Source: Blumeriella jaapii | Taxonomy: Eukaryota > Ascomycota > Leotiomycetes > Helotiales > Drepanopezizaceae | NCBI GenBank assembly: GCA_009599575.1 | Contig: VWND01000002.1 | Span: 248,001 to 312,000, forward strand | Direction of reading: 5' to 3' | Length of the DNA: 64,000 bases | Part shown: positions 11,560 through 21,910 of the stretch, piece by piece | Position numbering within the stretch: the stretch's first letter is position 1 | How the letters are laid out: the number at the start of each line of letters is the position of its first letter | Notes under the pieces: model-generated | Database searches by the model: none | Seen by the model: only the letters and a program-made list of their open reading frames with translations | What the model was told of the DNA's origin: nothing | Translations under genes and position numbers: made by a program

Positions 11560-13821
11560 TCACATCAACATGGAATCTTCTTCCTCTCCCTCTATCCACA
11601 ACATATCCCGCTCTTCGTCCTCAGGCTGACTTACTGGCACGCCGCAATCACCCGCAACAAGCATCTCACCGTCCGCGTAATCCAATGCCAAGCCATCACT
11701 ACCGAACAGCATCTCATCCGTTTCGAGCTCAGTAGCTCGTTTCTCCCCGTCTGCATCTTCTCCATCTTCTAAAAGTACTGAGTCGTCATCTTGATCCGAG
11801 AAGAGCATGATTTCGTCATCCGGGAGATGTTCGATGTCGCGTCTAGTCTGGCTGTTTTCCTCGAGTGTATCGAATAAGTCTTGAAAGTCACTATGCTTAT
11901 CTTGACTCCCTTCCTGCAAAGCCTGGCGCCATACCTTGTGTCCTGCGACTTTGTCGTAGACCTTTCTCTGAGTCATAGCCCAAAGTTTCGCTTGTATTAC
12001 GGAAGACAATCTGTCCGCTGTACCGGACTCCCCAATACCAACCGAATGACCAGAAAACGGTAACGGGTCATGACACGCAAGCCGAAAGAGCTTTCTTTTA
12101 AGACTAGGTGTCTGAACATTCCGAGGTAAGGAGATAGATAGAGCGTGAGAAATCGTGGGCAAAAAATTAGTATTCTGCGCCACTGACTGTAAGACTCAGT
12201 ACCTTAATGACTTAAGAAATCCGTAAGGACCAACCTGCTTGAATCCAGGGCAAAACATAATAGGGACCAAATGGGATAACGAAGAGCTTAGAGGCGGCTT
12301 GCTGCTAAGTTGAATGCTCTGTCCCTTGAGCCGGCGGAAGTCTATAGCGCCACCAAACAGCACTGAAGTAGCAACGTCTGCCATTGAATAGCATAAGATT
12401 TCCGGTATTGGGATGTCACTGGCATCGTGCACAACGCTCTGTTGAGAAGTTGAAGCGCTCGATGGAGAAAAGGCGCCGAACGACGCCTGCGTAAGACTAC
12501 CCGAGCTGGATGATTGTGAGAAGAGCATCTCATCATCAAGTTCCTCCGAACAATCCACAACGTGATGATCATCATGGCTGGACAGCAGTTTTTCGTCGGG
12601 CGTTGCTTCGCTTCTAGCGAGAAGTTCTTCGCTCAATTTTTGCCGGAGAGAGTACAACAAACGACTCAACTGAGCTGAGGACTTGTCAGAAACGCTGCAG
12701 CAGATTTTAGCTGTGTAGAGCTTACTTGATTTGAGCCCAGTGAGTGATTTCATCTTTTGCCTTTCTTCTCCCATAGGATACGGATTGCTAGGATGCGATA
12801 GAAGCCAATCACGCACAAACTTCACAATCTTGAGGGGATGTCTGCCCTTTGCGCCTCGACTCGCACCAGAGATAGAATGATCGATCTCCTCTTGTGAATC
12901 TTGCACATTTGCCAATACTGGGATTTCGAGGCTGGAGTCGTTGAAAATGCTACCTATCTGCATGGGTAAGACCCCCAAACCCTTCACAGTATTCTCAAAG
13001 CCCTCGGATTTCGCCTCGTACGAGCTTGGAACATGGAACATGCTGGTGATTTGCCCAGTGGTAACCTCCGAGTCTCTCGTGGCAGGCCCAAGTTCCTCGA
13101 GGCCTGCATAGGAGCACATCGAGGCCAGCAGGCGTGAAGAGTCGCGGTATTCGAGGATGACTTCCTGCGAAACCGACATATCTGCGGGGCAATCAAGCAA
13201 CATAGCATCGGCCAACCCTCTATCACCCTCTGAAGTCTCTGTCCGTTTGGGCATTGGGCTTGCATGCATATGCACAAAGTTGAACTGAACTCGTAACGTC
13301 TCGAATTCGAACACCACAACCGCATCTGGCACTTTCACGTCGCTGCTGCTTCTCAGCCATGCTGCCTGACCTTCTTCATCCGTCGCCGGTTGCATTCCCT
13401 GCTTCAGATGAATTAAGGCGAGGAGTTGCCGGGAGGGAGTGCCCTCGACAGGAAGCTCAAGCGTGGTTGATAGGGGAATCTTGTGCCATGCCTTGCTAAA
13501 TTAGTCAATACCTGCCAGGGAGTGGTTGAAGCAGAGTACCTTGGCGTCTCGAATCCTTTCTCCCAGGATGCGTAGTCGCTGCAGACCGTCATTTTGCTCC
13601 ATGGGCTCGCCGTCAATCAGGAGCTCGAGATGTATCTGGCACCCTCTGGCTCGGGAGGCCCATACTTGTCTCGAAGACAAGGCGTAGAGGACGACATCAG
13701 GACTCGAGCCAACAAGGAAGCTGGGAAGCTTGAAGTCCGCGGCTGCAACGACCTCCAGTTTCCAGCTTTCTGTAGCACTTGTCAAGCTGAAGCGAGACAG
13801 CTCCAGAGATTTCGAAAGCAT
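11560..13821 (-). CDS. Degenerate TALE/KN homeodomain protein with acidic DEMLF repeats
   Basis: Four exons, minus strand: 13821-13540, 13491-12726, 12674-12235, 12186-11560, giving an intact protein of about 704 aa. Intron 2 (12675-12725) splits a KN-type homeodomain at residues about 310-365: WLLSHPSNPYPM is the typical helix 1-2 region of TALE homeodomains, followed by SLTGLKSTQLSRLLYSLRQK. At the recognition helix the expected NWFxNxR pattern is replaced by RLLYSLR, so the Trp, Phe and the DNA-contacting Asn are missing. The C-terminal third is strongly acidic and repeats a DEMLF-type motif: DDEMLFSQ (about residue 400), DDEIMLFSD (about 618), TDEMLFGSD (about 651), plus DSMLM at the very end. 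A regulatory, possibly transcriptional, role is inferred. The N-terminal 300 residues are not recognised. Confidence 0.75.
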
Positions 13822-14530
13822 GACAGCCTCATATCACCCCCTTCTGCAGGCCTTGCTGCCGTGGACGTCCATCTGCAGCGGAAGGGTTCCTGCGACGCTG
13901 GAGCTGCTGTGTGGATCTTGGAGGAGGAAGTTGCTTGGAATTTGGTGAGTGAGCTGCGTGATGTTAGTTGATAGAGGTCGAAGGTTTTTTTGATATTGGC
14001 TTTGGGGGGGTCAAGAGCCAAGAGCCAAGAGAGAACGATCTGCTCCTCTAAATTCTGCCGCCTTTGACCGCGTGGGACCAGGCTAAAGCTAAAAGAAAGC
14101 TGCTCTCACGCTGGTTATCTCGACTCGATATCATCTTTATATCCTTCGACCTTCCACTTCCAGGCCATCCAAGCCAACGACAAGGCCATCCAAGCCAACG
14201 ACAAGGCCATCCAAACCAACGACAAGGCCATCCAAGCCAACGACAATGCTGAAGACGACATCCTAAGCAACCGTGTGAGATCTCCGACCTGATCCTCCAG
14301 ACCTGAATCAACGCCCCAGAGCCATTATATTCCACCGACGCTCTCCTCTCACGCTCCTCCACAATGGCGTTGAGCAATGTCGGGTCCCTGGTCCTCAACC
14401 TCTTGATCTTCATCACGACCTTGGTGAACTTCTCCTACGCCCTCACCACCTTGGAGCCGCTGATGCTGCTGGCGCTCTACGCCATCTCCAAGATCTTTGT
14501 CACGGCTCCGGAAGCAGGCATCTTATCAAA
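13822..14530. other. Divergent intergenic region with 21-bp repeats
   Basis: Lies between the divergent homeodomain and TDT genes. It holds a four-copy 21-bp array and a short hydrophobic upstream ORF (both listed). Confidence 0.5.
14161..14244. repeat. 21-bp tandem repeat, 4 copies
   Basis: Units at 14161, 14182, 14203 and 14224, each about AAGGCCATCCAAGCCAACGA, with one G-to-A change in the third copy. Period is a multiple of 3, so it is open on both strands, but no flanking coding signal supports translation. Confidence 0.92.
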
Positions 14531-14564
14531 ATGTCAGTTCCGCGATATCTATCAAGACATTTGA
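14364..14564 (+). CDS. Short hydrophobic upstream ORF overlapping the transporter start
   Basis: A 66-codon ATG-initiated ORF whose product has two hydrophobic stretches (LVLNLLIFITTLVNF and LEPLMLLALYAI). It ends 34 bp inside the next CDS in another frame. It may be a uORF that reduces translation of the transporter, or chance. No family recognised. Confidence 0.22.
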   Translation: MALSNVGSLVLNLLIFITTLVNFSYALTTLEPLMLLALYAISKIFVTAPEAGILSKCQFRDIYQDI

Positions 14565-16345
14565 TTGAAGAAGTCTCCGAGCGCCCCGAAAACGGCTACG
14601 AGTCTCCTCGAAATCCTGCGGACGGGCAGCTACACGTCTGCGACATCCACGAACACAATGGGGGGGAGGAAGAGCGGAGAAGGACTGGATTTGAGGGGAA
14701 TAGCAATGAGATCTTCGTACATGGCGCCAACACCAGAGCTGAGCCTATCCCACGGGTCCGCAGTGGTGCGGATGTGGAGACTGGTTTGAAAGCGCAAAGC
14801 GTACGGAAGATCAGGCTCCGAGACCGAATTGGCTCTTACACTTGGACATGCTTTACCATGACCATGGCTACTGGAGGGATTGCAAGCATATTGCATGGGG
14901 GTAAGCAGCCTGTCACAGACTCGTCAAAGTGCTGCTCTGACATGTCTACTTATAGTTCCTTTCAAATCAGAATGGCTGCGGATCCTCGGTCTGTTTTCTT
15001 CATGCTCAACGTCGCTCTCTTTCTGATCAATTGCTTTATTATTACCCTGCGATTTCAATTCAATCCAGGTTCTTTTACGGCTTCCTTTACGAGCCCTTCA
15101 GAGTCGTTATTCATCACCGCGTCTGTAGGTTGTATGTTGACATCGATCATAAGGAGGCCGTTAACAGAATTTGCAGGTGGTCTCGTGAGTTCCTGGCGAC
15201 TCCGATATCTTAATAAGAGGCTGACAATAGGCAGCTTTGGTACTATCCTGATCAACATATGCCAGTACGGGGTTCCGAAGAATGGCTTATGGTTACAAAC
15301 CACAATGCAGGTCTGCTTTTGGGTGTATGCATGCATTGCCTTTGTCGCCAGCTCCGGAATTTACCTGATCATCTGGTCAACACAGTACAGTTCTTGCTTG
15401 CATGCTTTTGCCGATGCCTACTAATACCTGCAAGATCGTTTCCAATACACACGATGACACCTATATGGATCTTCCCCGGATATCCTCTTCTCATAGTCGC
15501 CCCGTTTGCTGCAAATCTGATTGATGCTCTCCCTGATGCCGCTGCAGCCTCTCGTGTTAATTCGATTGCTATCGCATTTGGTGCTATTTGCGTGCAGGGA
15601 ATCGGCTTTCTGGTCAGCTTGATGATTTACGCTGCTTTCATCTATCGTCTAATGACACAGAACTCCCACGAGAGAAAACTCGACCTGGCATGGTATGTCT
15701 CTCATACTGCGTGCAACTAGGCCGCACTAACAGTATCAGTTTGTTTCTGTTGGTCCATCCGGCTTCACCGTAGCCGGCCTCGTCCATCTGGGCAACACGG
15801 TTATCCCCAAGATCGATGTAAATGCCCATTTCGGCAATGCCAACGCTGACTTCTTCCTTCGTATCATCTCGCTAGTTGCAGGCCTATGGCTTTACGGCCT
15901 CTGTCTGTGGTTCTTCTTTGTCAGCGTCGGAGCTCATTGGCAACTGATCTGGCCGATTGATCCCGATCATCACATTCAGTTCGACATGAGTTGGTACCTC
16001 CTCCTCCCCACCATCTATCACCACCAATTTGAATTTAACAAGCTCAGGTTCTCCTTCGTCTTTCCCAACACTGCTCTCGTCACGGCAACGTTCGCCCTCG
16101 CCAACTCCCTTGAGTCCCAAGCCTTCCGCATCTTCGGCACCGTCCTCGCTGCCCTGCTCGTGGTAGCGTGGATCAGCGTCTTTGGCACCATGATCCGTGC
16201 CATCGTCCTCAAACGCATTTTCTGGCCCATGGAGCCTGATGAAGCCGGGGAAATCAGGGAGCGGGAGATGAGAAATCTGGGGCAAAACATGCAAGGACAC
16301 AACGATCATCATAACCAACATTTGGGCTGTGTTGCGTCTCGATAG
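14531..16345 (+). CDS. TDT-family transporter (SLAC1/Mae1/Ssu1-like), frame broken twice
   Basis: Ten-TM plasma-membrane carrier of the tellurite-resistance/dicarboxylate transporter family, exporting or importing C4-dicarboxylates or sulfite. Family hallmarks: TMATGGIASILHG, NICQYGVP, TMTPIWIFPGYPLL, FVSVGPSGFT and FVFPNTALVTATFA, with a terminal MIRAI segment. Proposed exons: 14531-14900, 14956-15124, an 8-nt microexon 15177-15184, 15235-15384, 15435-about 15691, 15740-15993, 16048-16345. Two frame changes are needed to keep family homology: near the T4 run at about 14994 (WLRILG to FFMLNVALF) and near 15661 (YRLMTQ to LPREKTRPGM, which is encoded in the shifted frame). Either the assembly has two indels or this is a young pseudogene; no substitution-type stop interrupts it. 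Substrate cannot be decided between malate and sulfite. Confidence 0.8.
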
Positions 16346-16561
16346 CAGGGGGGTTAAGAAGCTCGAATTTGCTGAGTGGTTTGACCTTGGAATGTAAATA
16401 ATGTATCGTGACCTACACCTGAATGCGTTAGATTGCAAAAATTCTGTTGATACTCTCATCTTGATTCATCTATGTCAAGTTTTTCATAGAGGTTTAGCTA
16501 TCCACAACATAGCGGAGGCCATGAATTGAAACAATGCGATGTAGCCCTGGAGCTATGTCCC

Positions 16562-17512
16562 TTACCCGCCGCCGATCTCCTTACTTCGTTCCGAGCTTGC
16601 AATCGTGGCTTGTGTATACGCATGTCTAGCCCCGTTCTCTTCCAAGCTCATTAACCCGGCAATGGTCGTGCCCTTTGGGCTCGAAAACTTCTCTCTCAAC
16701 ACCGCCGGATGCTCGTTCTGTAGCAAGGCCGAAAGAGAAACCAAAGACTGCGTCAGGATCTTCTTTGCATCCGCGCGCTTCATTCCTTGGCTGACGGCGC
16801 CATCCAGCATGCCGTCAAAAGCAATCGAGAGTAGTGCACCAGAAGCACCGGCCAGTACACCTGCGATATCGTAGAGCTCTGGTGCGACTGGGGCAGTCTT
16901 TCCCAGCTGGCTGAACATCCATTCGGTTATCCTTTCGTATTCTTGGGGCATGGTGGTGGTCTCGAGAACTGTCATCGACTGCCGGTGCTCGGCTGCGATG
17001 TTCATCATAGCTCGCTTGATATAGAAGGGCTTCTCTTCCGCCGTCCGGGGATGTTTGTGGAAGATGGCAGCTTCAAGCTTCTCCACTGGTGAGCCGGCGA
17101 GAACACTGATGATCAGCTTGTCTGCCAATGCTTCTCTCACGCCGTCGGCTTTGAGGACCAGGTCAATCATGTACGGCTTGAATCCGAACAGCACCACGTC
17201 TGCTTGTTTCATGGCTCTGACATTGTCGCCCTGGAGAATCTCGAGCCGATCCGAGTACTGCGAGAAGCGGGTTCTCAGATTCTCGACAGACGCTCTGCTG
17301 TTGACCGTGGCGACGAAACGCGATATCTTGGGCTCTTGGCCAGCCTTCTGGGTCTGAGCACAGGATTCCAAGACGCCCGCGAGGATCGCCCCCGCCATGT
17401 TCCCTGCTTCTATCAGACCCCGTTTTCTTGTGGGGGTGTTTCGATGCTCACCACAGCCGACAATGCCCAAGGTGAGTTTTGTTCTCGCGGGGGGCTCCTT
17501 CGTCGTCGACAT
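16562..17512 (-). CDS. PRO3: Pyrroline-5-carboxylate reductase
   Basis: Final step of proline synthesis: NAD(P)H-dependent reduction of 1-pyrroline-5-carboxylate to proline, cytosolic. Two exons, 17512-17452 and 17403-16562, separated by a 48-bp intron that interrupts the Rossmann motif, giving GIVGCGNMAGAIL after splicing. About 300 aa, the normal family length. The conserved dimerisation/active-site region is present: AGVLAGASGALLSIAFDG and SPKGTTIAGLMSLEENG. The start at 17512 (MSTTKEPP) gives the usual short N-terminus; the frame is open another 48 codons upstream but that part is Ser/Arg-rich and unlike the family. Reading frame intact. Confidence 0.93.
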   Translation of the reverse strand: MSTTKEPPARTKLTLGIVGCGEHRNTPTRKRGLIEAGNMAGAILAGVLESCAQTQKAGQEPKISRFVATVNSRASVENLRTRFSQYSDRLEILQGDNVRAMKQADVVLFGFKPYMIDLVLKADGVREALADKLIISVLAGSPVEKLEAAIFHKHPRTAEEKPFYIKRAMMNIAAEHRQSMTVLETTTMPQEYERITEWMFSQLGKTAPVAPELYDIAGVLAGASGALLSIAFDGMLDGAVSQGMKRADAKKILTQSLVSLSALLQNEHPAVLREKFSSPKGTTIAGLMSLEENGARHAYTQATIASSERSKEIGGG

Positions 17513-18422
17513 TCCGAATCTCGAGAGGCTCAAGGGCAAAAGCTGGCAACTGAGCGAGGATTGCTCCAAGCTCCGAGATTCTCGTGATCTTGACCTTGAT
17601 CTGGATTTGGATGGAAAGACTGTCTTTGCAGTCAATCCAGACTCCGAGTCACGCATTGCAGGGTTCAGTGGTGGGATCGTGGAAGTCGAATCGCGAAAAT
17701 GTGGTACAGTAAGTAGCGTCGACTAGTGAGCTTGGCGCGTAGAGAACGCGAGCTCTACACATACAGTACAATGCCACAGCAGCAACGTGAAAATGTCATC
17801 AATACGGCCTGAATCTCGATATATGCATTATTCTCGGCGACCTCGCGCGTAGAAGCAGCGATGATAATATCTCTAAAGAACTAGCGAAGCTTCAATTCAA
17901 CTCATCAGAAAATCACGCGACTTGACCTTCCAAATTGTGTAAGAGCTTCGATAACTTTCAACAGCAAAAGCAACAAGGGAGATTTTTCTAATAGAGGTAT
18001 TATGCGTTATGGAAAGGAAATGGTCGGAAGCAGACGACAGTTGAAAATACTAGTATCAAAGCGTAAAGAATATTACAGACGTTTGTTCACCAAGTGAAAC
18101 TTCAAGTCCAATCTTCTATTTACATTCGACAACACATCCAGCAGAGGTACCCGACAGAGTATTAAGCAGTTGATTAAATGGACTGTCAAAGGGCCTGTTG
18201 CGTCTTTCAGCCGAAAAAGGAGTTTAGATACACAATTACTCAACAATTTGGATTTGAGATAGAGTTGCAAAAGAAGATAATTGCCAATGGCTTTGCGGAA
18301 GGGTAAACCGTTGGCTTAAGTCGATGTTGACGAGTTGGGTAAGTGACTGCCAACCGAAATGGATATGCTTTGTAAGTCACTCAATTCTCTGCCTGTAGCC
18401 AGCTATTCTGAAGAAGTAGATT
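17513..18422. other. Intergenic spacer
   Basis: Promoter of PRO3 and 3' flank of MLH3, AT-rich between 17850 and 18400. No gene or clear repeat seen. Confidence 0.45.
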
Positions 18423-21360
18423 TCAAGTCGCTGCCTCCTTCCACCTCTTGAATTGGATGCCGAACCCGCTCGTTTTTGCATCCTCGCCCACCATGTTCCC
18501 ACCGAGCTTTGATGTCGAAATCCCCACCAGTGGCACCAAACTCGGCCGCCCATGCGCACACTGAAACGGAAACCTGCACTCCGCCAGCCTCCGAACCAGT
18601 AACTCGCACTGTTCCCTGCTCAAAACATCATTGAACATGATTGCGCTTCTACAAGCTCTCGAGTTCAGGAGATCCAAGATCCCCTGTGGGCAGTTATGGA
18701 TTCTCTGGAACCAGTCCTCAGAAGCAGGAGAGACGGCTTGTGATTTCTTCGAATCGTGGATCTTGTACAGCTCGGTGCGGATGAGGTCTACAAGGAGACG
18801 CGGATTGAGTTTACACCGCTCGGAAATGCCAGGGGGCAGTGAACAGACTGTAAGACGTTGAATCGCAGAGTTGAGATCTGGCGGGGCGAGAGAGTAGATG
18901 ATTCCCCAGGTGGAGAAGTGTGATTGGTGGATTCTAAGCAGTTCAATTTCTCGACTTGGGAATTCGAAAATGATGGGCTGGTCGAGGCATATGGTAAGGA
19001 TGTTGGACCCTGTTGGCACTCCGGCGTCTGTTGATGGTGGTGCGCAGAGCTCTTGCATCAGGGTTTCGACGCGGATACGCTCGTCCGCTGCGTGCTGGTC
19101 GATCAGTACAAGAATGTTGCCGACTGATGATTGTGACGATTTCAGCTTGACGAGGATAAACTTCATGTCGACCTGTGATACGATTTCAGCTTGCTTGAGC
19201 GCGTCCCTGGATATCTTTCCACCGATGCCAGAAGCTGCCTCCTTGAAAGCACGGTCGATTTCAATATGTGTACAAAGAGGGTGCCGGCCATGAAGGATGT
19301 TTTGTGCGGTAGCATCTGGACCTTCGAAGACGACCTGGGGTATTGACGTCTCGGTGGGCTGGAAAATGGGATTATGCCAATTGTGGAGTATTTCGCGGAC
19401 CCATGGGCTGGGTCCTTGAGCACTGGATGGTGTGGATTTTGGCTGCAAAGTCGAAAATCGCGAGAGTGATTGGTGAGGGACGGAGTCCTTGGACTTCTTG
19501 ATCAGGCCCGTGCGTTGATTGACAAGAGATCTTACTCCTGTGGCCGGATTCATGTAGATAGCAATCTCATCATCGGCGCTTGGAACTATGTCCATATCGT
19601 CTGGCTGAACAGGGAGGACTGGATCAATTGATAATGAAGGGGAAGGCGAAGTCAGGACACTCTGGGATCGGACTGCAACAACATCCCCAAAAGGGGCACG
19701 AGCGATCTTCCCATCTTTAGCAAAAAGAGGACTGAGAGGTATCTTGCTTGAGCCAGTATTCGATGCAGAGGTCGATTTCATAGAAGGGGCTGCGGTGAGC
19801 GGTGGAGCAGTTGATGGGCGCAAGGTAAGCGAGGCTTGAGGGGCTTTGGCTGACTCTTTGGAAATTGTTGAACGTGACAACTGAGCGCCTTTCTTAATAA
19901 TAGACCAATGATCAAAGAGGGACCTTGAAGCCGGAGGCTCGTGCCGAAAGGAGGGCATCCTCACGTTAGTGCCAAGAGCATTCGGTTTGTATCTTGTCTT
20001 TCGCAAAGACTTTTCCCTCCCGGGTTGGGAACAATAACCTATGTCCTTGGCAGAAGCGGAGGCGATTGGAATAGCTGCTTTCGCTTGTTTATTCGGCCGG
20101 CGCCCAAGGGCAGTTTTGGGCCGAAAATGGTGTTTTGTAAGAAACTCCATTACCATGACTTGTAGTAGTTCCATGATCACGCTTAAGCTCTGACCTTTTT
20201 CATTCAACACATCTTCGAGCAGAGGTTGAGAAGATACAAATTCGTAAAGCTGTAAATTGATACAGAACATCGGCCATCGATCAACACCTTTCTTTGCTCC
20301 TTTTAGCTCCCTGTTTGTGAATCCGCCTCCCCTGTAACGTTGGTCCCGCTCCCGCCTTTCGCGTTCGATGTTGTCCAGTTCTCTAGCCTCCTCTATAACC
20401 CCGAAGGCCGAGTTTGAAAACAGTCGATTGATTTCATCTTGAAACAAACTCTGGCCCTCGTCGGTCATCAAAGGCTGAATACCGAGAGACACGAATTGGA
20501 CCTGTTTTGTGGGGAAAGGTAGCAGCGAGAACAATCCGCTAATCTTGATTTTTGATGTCGATGCCTCAACCGGGACCCATGATTGTTTCTCATCGTGGGA
20601 GATGAACGATCCTTGGGTTAAGATGCTACAGACTGAGGACACGGAGAAATTCTCGGTACCGGGAGCGATCGAAGGAGACCGGATAACCATCTTCTGGTTT
20701 GATGAAGACTCGCGCAGAGTTAATGAGACCGCGTTTGGCCAAGAAAGCACGAGAGAGACAACATCTCGCTTCAGGTCTTCCCAGTCTTTGACATGCCCGC
20801 GCTGCTTTTCGGCAACCATCGCTCTCTGCTTCACACGAACGGGCAGGTTTCCGAAGAGGTCCCGGACAGTGACTCTCGTCCCGTGGCTAGGGTTAGCCAC
20901 ATGCTGCAGAGGTGGTGCTGGGATTTGCCGAGAGATGATTCTAGACTTATGCAGAGTCATGGTATTGTGAGAGCGATGGAGGTGGTGATGTGAAGTGATG
21001 GAGACCAACGACAAAGCGGAGAGAGAGGCCAGGAATGATCCATGGCCTCCGTGGGTGGGAACTCGAGCATTGCACTTGGACGAATCTTTTGTGCTTAGCG
21101 TTGTTCCCTCGAGGAATCGATGACTTACGATACAGTTTTCCGAGATGGCCATCAGGCCCAAACTCCTGAGGCATTATGCCCAGGCCATCGTCTTCGACAG
21201 AACACCCTCCATGGGCGTAGTTGACCGTGATATCGAATTTGGAGGCTTCCGCGTCTAGGGAATTCTTTACCAGCTCTTTGACGACCCCGTTGAGACTCGT
21301 TATCAAAATGGACGACTTGATCTGAGCAACCACCTCGGGCGATAGGGGCTGTATCGACAT
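18423..21360 (-). CDS. MLH3: DNA mismatch repair protein MLH3
   Basis: MutL-family ATPase/endonuclease subunit, partner of Mlh1 in mismatch repair and meiotic crossover resolution. Two exons, 21360-21129 and 21085-18423, with a 43-bp intron; about 964 aa, intact. GHKL ATPase motifs: ELVKNSLDAEAS, EDDGLGIMP, and GTRVTVRDLFGNLPVR. The C-terminal endonuclease motif DQHAADERIRVE is present, as are ACRSAIMFND and FQCAHGRPSLVPL. The last two with the DQHA..E motif identify the MLH3/PMS2 endonuclease class, and the overall layout fits MLH3. The linker (about 380-640) is long and Ser/Pro-rich. It faces the 21911 gene head to head with 550 bp between starts. Confidence 0.9.
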
Positions 21361-21910
21361 CGTGTAGTGAAACCAAGAACGAGACAGCAGAGCCTCAACT
21401 TCTGAAAAAGACGGGTTGGCTGGGCGGTCCTTTGCCCAGAGAAGCTCCTGTAGCGTTCATCTCTAAGGTAACCATACGGCTCGTAGAAGGTCCCAGACAA
21501 CCTCCTGCGAGCGCGGTACGCCAGAATATCTCGAAAAGAAAGATCAAAATCGCTGCTCAGGTTGCCGTGTACTTACTGACAGTAGTTGATGCTGATATGT
21601 GAAGTGGATGTCACGTGAAGCACCAAATCGCTGTAGTCCAGTTAGCGCGCGCTTTCGCATCTAGAGCGGGTACGAGGCTGACATTTATTCAAAACCCTCG
21701 ACAACCACGCCTCTTCCCCCTCCCCCTCCCCCTCCCCCTTTACCTCGTTACAGCTCACGATACAGTCACATTTTCATTGCGCAACCTCCCCGGTGCTTGA
21801 TTCTGTCGTTCTCTCCTCGCCACTCGCTCGCTCTCGACGATACACCCACTCTGTCGTTTTGCGCGTCACCTCCGTCGTGTCTACACCGGACCCCTTTGCA
21901 CGGCCATCAA
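21361..21910. promoter_or_regulatory. Shared divergent promoter region
   Basis: 550 bp between the MLH3 start and the start of the disordered-protein gene. It contains a pyrimidine tract with CCCCCT repeats at about 21716-21742 and CT-rich leader sequence up to the ATG. No other gene seen. Confidence 0.45.

Noticed and set aside
14531..21360. Possible metabolic gene cluster around the transporter, PRO3 and MLH3
   Set aside because: Functions are unrelated and there is no backbone synthase; proximity alone is not evidence.
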